Source of the DNA: Limisphaerales bacterium
GTDB taxonomy: Bacteria; Verrucomicrobiota; Verrucomicrobiia; Limisphaerales; AAA164-E04
Assembly (NCBI GenBank): GCA_024761205.1
Contig: JAMASS010000006.1
Location: 1 to 64,000 of the forward strand
DNA length: 64,000 nucleotides
Reading direction: 5' to 3'
Both the position numbers and the translations under genes were made by a program. The notes under the pieces were generated by a model that did no database searches, was not told the DNA's origin, and saw only the letters and a program-made list of their open reading frames with translations. This document shows, piece by piece, positions 57,320 to 64,000 of this stretch (position 1 is its first letter; each line of letters opens with the position of its first letter).

Positions 57320-58015
57320 GGGGAACCATTTGACCAGTCGCTGAAATTGCTATGCCTGCCACAGCAGTTTCAATGCACTGCAAGGCACTATCTTTCGAAA
57401 AAACTAGCTTCCAATTCAGAAATGCTTCATGGCGACCAGCCTAGTCATCAATGCCAAGAAGCGGTTAGCAAGCCATCAATTAGCGCGAGCCCTCGCCATG
57501 AACCAAAAATCGGCTTGAGTCACGGCTCAACACATCCGGTTGGCGAAGGCCGGGAGACAACGCAGACTGCTTCGCAGAACTATGGAAGCCAGTGAAACTT
57601 ATATGGCGACAAGCCTTGGAAAGGTAGAATGGCGGACCGAACAAGCCAAGCCGCAGCACCAAGAAGACCTCGGCTATTGGAGACGTTCAACGGGATGGCG
57701 CGGTGGTGGCAAGCGCAGCCGACAAACCCGACTCGCTTAAAAATTCCGGCATCCTGCGGTCTTCAAAAAGCACATCGTTCCGAGGGCACAACGCTGATGA
57801 CCGACGAATACCCTGCCTATCAAACCGGGCACCGGGCAGGATTAGCCCCCAAGGCTGTCAACCACGCCAAGGACTATATCGAAGGGGCTGGACCCCATAC
57901 GAACACCATCAAGGGCTTCTGGGCGAGGAGCAAACGGGCTTGGCATGGCTCACACCCACTACTACTCGAAGGGCTGGATGCTTCTGTATGTTCAGGAAAC
58001 CTGTTGAAAGCATAA
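57320..58015 (+). pseudogene. IS1595/ISXO2-like transposase relic
   Basis: Pieces in several frames follow the order of ISXO2-like transposases: LPQQFQCTARHYL, VINAKKRLASHQLARALAMN, a stop, VTAQHIRLAKAG, RRTMEASETYMATSLGK (the first catalytic Asp region, D-E-T-Y, here S-E-T-Y), TLMTDEYPAYQTGHRAGLAP, VNHAKDYIEGAGPHTNTIKG and FWARSKRAWHG. One in-frame stop and at least one shift are needed. It begins about 180 bases after tRNA-Ser. No terminal inverted repeats could be set. Confidence 0.75.
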
Positions 58016-58232
58016 CAACCGGGACAAACATAAACAAGAACGATCCTTTTCACGGATTTATCGTTGTAGTATGGGGCGAAGGGTATAACTCTAGCAGTAT
58101 CCAAACTTATCTGTCTCGGGCCCCGATAACCGGGTCGTATGAACTCGCGAGCAGAAATCCGTTGATCAAATTGAGCGTACCGATTGACGCATGATTCGGG
58201 CTGAACACGGGCCCACTCCAGTGGATATCAAA

Positions 58233-58773
58233 CTAGGTGATCTTGGAGTTTCGAGTCGTTGAAAACTCAATAACCTTGCGATGTCCTTTCAGAATCGCAA
58301 CGATTGATCCTTCATGCGTCGTCAGCCCCGAATTGACTTGTCTCAGCTCGTCGAGTGACAACATGGTAAAGACAGGAAAGACCCGTGACAGCTGAAAGGA
58401 AGAATCGTAGTCGTCAGACATCACAGCATTGCCCGTCTTTGTTGTGACGCATTCGTAGAGAATCGTAGCTTTCTTCAACCACACTTTCTTGTTTTCCATC
58501 AGACACATCACCGGCAATCCAGACCATTATGACGGACGGCGTTCGCCCCTTCTTAAAGCTTTCAATGAAACCTTAGGCTCTCGTATTGTAGTAGCTCTGC
58601 CTGTAATCTTGAGCGTACTACTTATCGATTTTGCTGACAGCGGTCCAGTAACTATGTCCCTTTAACGCAAAGCTGATGTACAGCACAGAACCGTCAGATC
58701 GAGCCGCAGCAAGTTGACTCGCAGACAACGCGATAAGTAATGACAACAACATCAGTCTTAAGACGGTGGCCAT
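58233..58773 (-). pseudogene. Small secreted protein split by a frameshift
   Basis: The minus strand starts MATVLRLMLLSLLIALSASQ at 58773, a signal peptide. VLYISFALKGHSYWTAVSKI follows, then a stop at about 58618. A second frame, 58517-58233, reads KKVWLKKATILYECVTTKTG and RVFPVFTMLSLDELRQVNSG. The pieces are colinear and could be one 170-residue protein, but I recognise no family, and they may be unrelated. Confidence 0.4.
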
Positions 58774-59329
58774 TGAATCCTCTATTTTTTGGGTGCTGAT
58801 GTCTGCGATCTTCAAAGATCAAGGCTCGCCGGGCTCGTCGGTTGGTTTTCCAATTCGCAATTACGTTGACTTGGTCAATGGCTTATATATGCCTCTCCAC
58901 TCACAATCTTGATTTAAAACTAAAACCCGATCCTGCAAGTAAAAAGGTTCTTTAGTATTGTAGACTCCAAGCCCGGATTCAGACCGTATGAATCGTTTTC
59001 AATCGCTAGCCAAACTTTCAACAAACTTTTGAGCAGGGTACTAAACGAATCCACTAAATCACGCGCGTCGGCGCGAGACGTTTTCTTTAAGAAGTAGGTT
59101 CGAACAGGATTGAAGACGCACACATGATTCGCGAGGACAATTCACAGCCCTACACCAAGAATGGAGTAAAATAAACAGGTCTACAGGATATCCGCAATCA
59201 GATGAATCCTGTTCATCTTGTCAGAAAAAACTCCGCTCTCTCCGCTCCCTCCTGTTCAAACCTTTCTCCTTCACTCAATTTAGGATTGCGAAACTCCCAT
59301 CCTCCGCCAACAATCCTGTCCCTCCAGGA
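58774..59329. other. Stretch without a recognisable gene before tRNA-Arg
   Basis: About 550 bases of low-GC sequence have only short random frames. No repeat of either neighbouring tRNA 3' end was seen. Confidence 0.4.
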
Positions 59330-59406
59330 GCGCCCGTAGCTCAGCCGGATAGAGCATCTGCCTTCTAAGCAGACGGTCACTGGTTCGAATCCAGTCGGGC
59401 GTACCA
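59330..59406 (+). tRNA. tRNA-Arg (anticodon TCT)
   Basis: The 77 bases form a standard cloverleaf. The acceptor is GCGCCCG/CGGGCGT with one G-T pair at the end. It has a D-arm with AGCTCAGCCGGA, anticodon stem TCTGC/GCAGA around CTTCTAA, the T-arm with GGTTCGAATCC, and an encoded CCA. TCT reads AGA and AGG. Confidence 0.97.
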
Positions 59407-59448
59407 CTTCTGATCGTTCCAACTGTCTGCTCTAAGAAGTTTCAAGTC

Positions 59449-60375
59449 CTACGCTTCACGGTTAGGAGGCTTCTCACGAAGGAATGAGCCACGGCATTTT
59501 GCCTTGCATCCGATAAGAGCGGGGGCGGGGCAAATCTCGCGTGACATGACGAGTCTAGAGTGCCCATCAATCACATCCCCAACAATCAGGGGCGGAAACG
59601 GAGTGCGGGCCTCCAAGGTGTAGCATGGATTTTCGGCAAGGCCGAGATCACCGATCTTGTCCGGCAACTTTATCAACATACTCAATCATTTCCTCGGCGT
59701 GTTTGAGACCTGCAGTGAGCCAATGTCGGGAGTTTGCCCATCCGGTGCTGTCGGGCGTGGGCACGAAGGGCCAGTGTGGCAACACCATGGGATAATACAA
59801 AGAACGCTTCTCAAGATGCCGCAAGATAAAAATCACGGATGTAGTCAGTCCATACATTCGGTCCATAGCCGCTTTCCCCGTTGATGAACCGGCCGTTCTG
59901 ATCGATAACGGGGTTGGCGTAGCGAGCTCCCTTGAGCTCGGTGTGTCACGTGTTCCAGAGACAATACTCGTGAAAACCGGCGTCACGCGGATGCATCCCC
60001 TTGCCGCATCGTTTTTCACCGCCGGGGAAGTTTGAGGGATCGTAACGTTGCAGCTGCCATTTACCATCGATACATGTTTTGCAACCGGCTTCCTACAGTA
60101 ATGTCCGAAGGTTCGCTCGTGAGGATTGAGTAGGCCAAACGCCAACCAGTTCCGGTTGTTGTAATTTCCCTTCATGAGATGTATCCGAGTATACGTACAG
60201 AGTGGCGTAGGCGTGGTTAAATCGCAGATCTGTTTGAGTTAACCGATCGATGTTTGGGATTTGATAGGAATTACCGCCATAGCGCCCCAAAGCCTCCGTC
60301 CCCGTATCGTCGGCCATAATCTTTATCCAGAGACAAAGCGTCAGCAGATTGTTTGTTGGACGAGTTGAGCAGTTG
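59449..60375 (-). pseudogene. Arylsulfatase-family sulfatase, relic
   Basis: Read on the minus strand: IMADDTGTEALGRYGGNSYQ and IPNIDRLTQTDLRFNHAYAT (metal-binding D-D and the substrate pocket start). After a loss around the C-x-P-S-R motif comes FGLLNPHERTFGHYCRK, pieces of the middle in shifted frames, YYPMVLPHWPFVPTPDS and LTAGLKHAEEMIEYVDKV. A shifted end with LPDKIGDLGLAENP follows. The formylglycine site is missing: the sequence jumps from ATLYVYSDTS to the later part. At least four lesions. Confidence 0.78.
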
Positions 60376-60439
60376 CGTCGCACTACGGTTGGTTCGATCT
60401 TTCTCAGTTCTTTCACCTCCTCCCCACTCTCACAACCTA

Positions 60440-60690
60440 TGAAAATATCGAGTTTCCGCTCAAGTTGCAGGGCATGAACGCTAAGGATCAAGCGGCGCGT
60501 GTTTGTTTCCCCCTCCCCACAGGCAACCTCGACTCTCACATCGGTAATGTCATCTTGGATTTGCTGCAATCGCCGAGCCAATCCGCTGGAACCGCTCTCC
60601 TCCTCGTGACTCACAGCGAACCCACTACCCGAATTTGCTGCCGCACTGTTCACGTGACGGATGGTCACTTCGCTAGCCTAAGTCGATTGC
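60440..60690 (+). pseudogene. ABC transporter ATPase, C-terminal relic
   Basis: The plus strand reads PTGNLDSHIGNVILDLLQSP and TALLLVTHSEPTTRI, the D-loop, H-loop (switch His) and end of a LolD/MacB-type ATPase. The Walker B residues before PTGNLDS are changed (CFPL instead of LADE). Everything upstream is gone. The permease relic follows. Confidence 0.75.
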
Positions 60691-60699
60691 ATGGCCGCA

Positions 60700-62035
60700 C
60701 TACATCAATCGATGGTCGAAATCCTCACGCTCTGGCGTGATTTTTCCTAGCGATATTGGCGTCGATCTCCAAGCTCCACATTCACCCGCATTATCATTCT
60801 AGCACTCGCCGCGGGTGTCTTCTTTGCCATTCGACTCGCTAACCGATCCGCCGTCGCCGGTTTTTCACTCTTCTCTGAAACCTTGAACGGAACGAGCGAT
60901 TTGATTGTGCCCCACCGTCCGGACAATTGCCCGCGTCCATCCTTAGGGAAATTCGATCCTTGCTGGGCGATCTACTAGCGCCTCTCTTTGCGATCTTAAA
61001 AACCACCGCAACGGAAGTGCGCTCGAACCAAAAAACGGACAGGTTTAATGACGAACAGTATCACGTCTTAGGAGTCGATCTCTTGGCCCTACCCAATCTC
61101 ATCTTCCTTAATCCAGAGACCTATCGACCACCGGTCGACTTTGCCGATGACACCGAGGACAACCATATGGTCGAAACCGATTGGACTATTGAGAATTCCA
61201 ATGCACTTGACGTGCTCATCACCCGCCAAGGCGCGGGGCGTCATCAACTGACCCTCGGCGATGCCCCTCATTGATTTTCAATGATTAGGTCCATGAATTT
61301 CGAGTCGCCGGCATCATTCCGGACAATGGCGTGGAGCTCAGGATTTCTTCCTATTTTTTGTATGAAGAATAGCTGGCAGTAGCGAGCGAGCGATTAGACA
61401 GCCAAGGGAAGCCCTGATGGCAGGCGGCATCGCCGATGCAATGGTGCCGTGATGATCAGCGCCTTTCGGCTCAATCTCACCATCCCTTCGTGTCTAGCAC
61501 TCGTCATCGTCGTTTATCTGATCCTTCAGGGGCTGGAATCCGCCGTTATCAAACGTCGGACGGAAATCGCGAACTCAAATCATTGAGTGCCAACCACCAC
61601 ACGCTCCTGAGGGCTTGGTTGCGCTTACTTGGCTGATCGGTGCCGAGGCATGGTGATCGGCCGTCTTTTTCCCTACCTCGCGGCTTTTCTGAAACACTAG
61701 GCCCCATTCCGCCCTGATCGGCTACGCTGCCAGCCAACTTCGCTGTCCCAGCGGTGGACACCGACTCACTACTGCCGGTCTGCTTGTTGTGGTTGGCATG
61801 GCCGCCGGAATGAATCTGCTGATCGACAGTTTCGAGCGCACCATGACCGCTTGGATCCATCAGGCATTGAAAGCCGACCTCGACCTTGCCTGCCAATGAG
61901 GCAGAAACATCTTGAACGAAAATCGCCTGCCACCTGAAACGCTGGAAGCGTCTTGCGGTGGCGACCGAAGTGGAAGAAGTCGAGGCGGGACAGATGTTTC
62001 CCATCTCCTTTCGGGACACAGTTACTTACAAAATT
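60700..62035 (+). pseudogene. FtsX-type ABC transporter permease, relic
   Basis: Pieces in varying frames: IIILALAAGVFFAIRLANRS, VAGFSLFSETLNGTSDLIV, PASILREIRSLLGDLLAPLF, DVLITRQGAGRHQLTL. Far downstream follow LLVVVGMAAGMNLLIDSFER and TMTAWIHQALKADLDLACQ, the second membrane repeat of LolC/MacB-like permeases. Stops and shifts are numerous, and one stretch near 61280-61740 holds no clear homology. With the ATPase relic this was a lipoprotein- or peptide-type exporter. Confidence 0.72.
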
Positions 62036-62069
62036 AAGAATGAATCCCGATCTAGCCCTTCGGCCTCGT

Positions 62070-62830
62070 CGCGAATTGACGGCGACTCGCCTTTACCCTC
62101 ATCAAACTCCTGGTGGTGATTGCGATCATCGCGATTCTTGCCGGGAATGCTGCTTCCCGCCTTGTCCAAAGCGAAAAACAAGGCGCAGGGCGCCATCGAC
62201 TTGAACAACAAGCAGAGACCATGCTCGCCATGACCATGTTGTCATAGACAGCGAGACTTTCCTGCCCTTGCCCGGCTCTGGGGCGGGAGTGGGAATCCGT
62301 ATTCATGCTGACTCCATGGAAACGGACGCGCCTCGGCGCGCATGATTTCGAATCAGCTAGTGAACGTGGAACGCGACTAACTCTGGTCTTACCCGAGGCC
62401 CACAAGGTCTATGTCTGTTCCACCGGCGCCATCAAGTCGAGAGGCAGCAAAGCGGGCCTCTTCAAGCAGTGCCAAGTTTGCGTCAGCAGCTACGTCTAGA
62501 ACAGATCCGTTCACAGCTACAATCGACTGCTCGGGGGCCAAACGCACCAGCTTTTCTCCTTCCGAGCCATCGGTATATTGCAATGGGAAACGGATGGGAA
62601 TAGGCTATCCTTCTTCAACGGCATATCGAGCTATCCCGAGGAGGGGAATCTCGCAGCGTCATGGCGGCGAGTGCTCCAAGACCACAACCCTGGACGTTGG
62701 CGGGGGTGTCTATGTCGGCGCGTTCGGGGGGGCTGCGGAGCGAATCACCTATCGCCAATTCTACGAATTGACCGGCCCAGTAGATGCGCGGAACAAGGAT
62801 TGGAACTACCCCAAGTTCCCAATGAACTTT
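62070..62830 (+). pseudogene. PulG-like prepilin, relic
   Basis: A prepilin start is plain: AFTLIKLLVVIAIIAILAG at about 62088. The residue at +5, normally Glu, is Lys here (FTLIK). The next frame gives MLLPALSKAKNKAQGAIDLN. Later pieces such as GGGVYVGAFGGAAERITYRQ and DARNKDWNYPKFPMNFGINP are in another frame and resemble the end of these proteins. Several shifts separate them. No intact product is possible. Confidence 0.65.
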
Positions 62831-62864
62831 GGAATCAACCCGACCCCTCGAAAGGCGGCATTCC

Positions 62865-64000
62865 CTAAGCATTCGCTCGCGATGCTTCGCGACGATAGGC
62901 CTCGGCCAAGAGCGAGACGGGATGCGCAAGACGGAGATTCTTTCCCTGCTGACGCACCCCATTTTGTATATGGAGCAAACACCCGGGGTTCCCCGTGGCG
63001 ACCGTCGAGGCGCCGATAGCATTGATATGACCCAGCTTACGATCCAGCAATTCGTTCGCCATCTCCGGTTGAACGATGTTGTAGATACCGGCACTCCCGC
63101 AACACCAATTACTCTCCGGCAATTCTGCAAGTTCTAGCCCGGGAATGGCTTTCAGGATTTCTCGCGGTTGGGCAGTGATCTTCTGTCCGTGACACAAATG
63201 ACAGGCCTCGTGATAGGTCACACGTTGCGATAGATTTGCGGCGTCTCCGGGCGGACGAAATTCGATCGCCACCAACCACTCATGGATGTCTTTTACCTTC
63301 CGTTCCCACTCCTCAGCCCGTTCGTAGTAAACAGGATCCTCTTTTAACAACGAGGCATAATGCTTCAGATGAGAACCACATCCCGCCGCATTGGTGATGA
63401 TGGCATCAAAGGATTCCGGTGGCAGCAAATCGATCTGCCGGCGCGCCAAATCCTTGGCGGCTTCCCTCTCACCGTTGTGGGCATGCAACGATCCACAGCA
63501 AGGTTGATTCGGCGGCGTGACGACCTCGCAGCCATTTTGCTTCAAGACTTCGAGGGTATCCAGATTAACGTCACTGAAGATCAAATCCTGAGCGCAACCA
63601 GTGAGCAGGGCGACCCGATAACGCGCGGGCGATTCGTCGGGTAAGGTCCGTGGCGCGATCAACTCATCTGAAAACCTTGGTTGGATCGTGGGCGTCATTG
63701 CTTCCAATTCCCGTAATCGCTCTGGCATCAACGCCATGACCCCGGAGTTTCGAACGAGCCACTGAAAACCCAATTGCTGGTACAAGCGCATCACGAGCCC
63801 GAGCACTTGGAGACGCGAATGATCCATAAAGAGCCATTTGAGCGTGATGAAGCGAATGAAACGCCGCCGGAGACTAGTCAGCACTTCCGCAGACTCGGCT
63901 TCCGCCCGTGCCTGCTCGAAAAGCTCAGCGTAGTTGACCCCCGCCGGACAAGCAGTCATACAGGCGAGACATCCCAAACAAAAATACATTTCATCGGCGA
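62865..64000 (-). CDS. glcF: Glycolate oxidase iron-sulfur subunit GlcF-like (5' end outside window)
   Basis: The visible part, about 378 residues, lacks the N-terminus, which lies beyond 64000. It begins in the second ferredoxin cluster, CLGCLACMTACPAGVNY. Then come two CCG domains of the heterodisulfide-reductase type: CEVVTPPNQPCCGSLHAHNG and YHEACHLCHGQ with SNWCCGSAGIYN. GlcF carries electrons from the flavin subunits GlcD/GlcE when glycolate is oxidised to glyoxylate. The flavin subunits should lie upstream outside the window. It ends beside the prepilin relic. Confidence 0.92.
   Translation of the reverse strand, partial: ADEMYFCLGCLACMTACPAGVNYAELFEQARAEAESAEVLTSLRRRFIRFITLKWLFMDHSRLQVLGLVMRLYQQLGFQWLVRNSGVMALMPERLRELEAMTPTIQPRFSDELIAPRTLPDESPARYRVALLTGCAQDLIFSDVNLDTLEVLKQNGCEVVTPPNQPCCGSLHAHNGEREAAKDLARRQIDLLPPESFDAIITNAAGCGSHLKHYASLLKEDPVYYERAEEWERKVKDIHEWLVAIEFRPPGDAANLSQRVTYHEACHLCHGQKITAQPREILKAIPGLELAELPESNWCCGSAGIYNIVQPEMANELLDRKLGHINAIGASTVATGNPGCLLHIQNGVRQQGKNLRLAHPVSLLAEAYRREASRANA

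Noticed and set aside
57046-59406. tRNA genes as attachment sites of an integrated element
   Set aside because: No duplicate of either tRNA 3' end and no integrase gene were found nearby.
1-64000. CRISPR arrays, rRNA genes, riboswitches or a polyketide/NRPS cluster
   Set aside because: No regularly spaced repeats, no rRNA-like stretches and no large modular synthase genes were seen.

Overview
The window looks like a chromosomal segment of a Verrucomicrobiota bacterium, most likely class Opitutae. The evidence is the family mix: a pulG-like prepilin with FTLMELL, a DUF1080 protein, a PQQ-type propeller, a sialate O-acetylesterase, a CE15-like esterase, a YfhO-type membrane protein, and an omega subunit typical of the phylum. 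The striking property is decay. Intact genes sit beside many relics with several frameshifts, stops or internal deletions. That pattern is what is known from recently host-restricted bacteria, and the Opitutaceae symbionts of tunicates are the nearest analogue I can think of. The host-association link is inference only. Draft-assembly errors could explain single frameshifts but not the large deletions.

Layout. 0-4.8 kb: secreted and hydrolytic genes, then rpmB, smpB and rpoZ. 5.1-8.4 kb: two decayed copies of one IS3-like element facing away from each other around a dead secreted-protein gene. 8.4-13.6 kb: an intact TRAP transporter (dctPQM order), a dead sugar-phosphate isomerase and a CE15-like esterase. 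13.7-18.8 kb: a graveyard with a restriction-modification/AAA-ATPase relic and a MobF relaxase relic, so a mobile or defence element once sat here. 18.8-24.6 kb: a kelch protein, bacterioferritin with a Cys-rich Bfd, a Fur-like palindrome, and a divergent set of prepilin, small HemP-like protein, DUF4198 protein and secreted protein. 24.7-29.2 kb: a TrkH fragment, a YbjN-like protein, an OadA-like carboxyltransferase and hisB. 29.2-35.3 kb: a broken sigma factor gene joined to a single-chain type ISP-like restriction-modification enzyme, followed by a DUF4145 gene with an in-frame stop. 35.8-39.6 kb: tandem Fur-like palindromes, a dead TonB receptor, an intact AraC regulator, the 3' part of a trkH and a dead FMN-dependent glutamate synthase.

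39.6-43.9 kb: clpP, small genes, a PQQ-propeller protein and a DUF1080 protein. 44-54 kb: a dead phosphotransferase, then a surface-glycan block with YfhO protein, GT2, RmlD-like reductase, sugar C-methyltransferase, NDP-sugar 4,6-dehydratase, GT4 and a SAM methyltransferase. These would make and attach a branched deoxysugar. 54-57 kb: accD, a ComF-family gene, an atypical protein kinase and tRNA-Ser(GCT). 57-62.8 kb: a second graveyard with an IS1595/ISXO2-like relic, tRNA-Arg(TCT), sulfatase, ABC transporter and prepilin relics. 62.9-64 kb: the 3' part of glcF.

The best candidates for something new are the iron cluster at 20-24.6 kb (a bacterioferritin lacking two ferroxidase ligands, and a Bfd with eight extra cysteines, divergent from a prepilin/DUF4198 set), the ISP-like enzyme fused into a sigma factor remnant, and the kinase with altered catalytic motifs. 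All assignments rest on reading motifs by eye; no database search was run.
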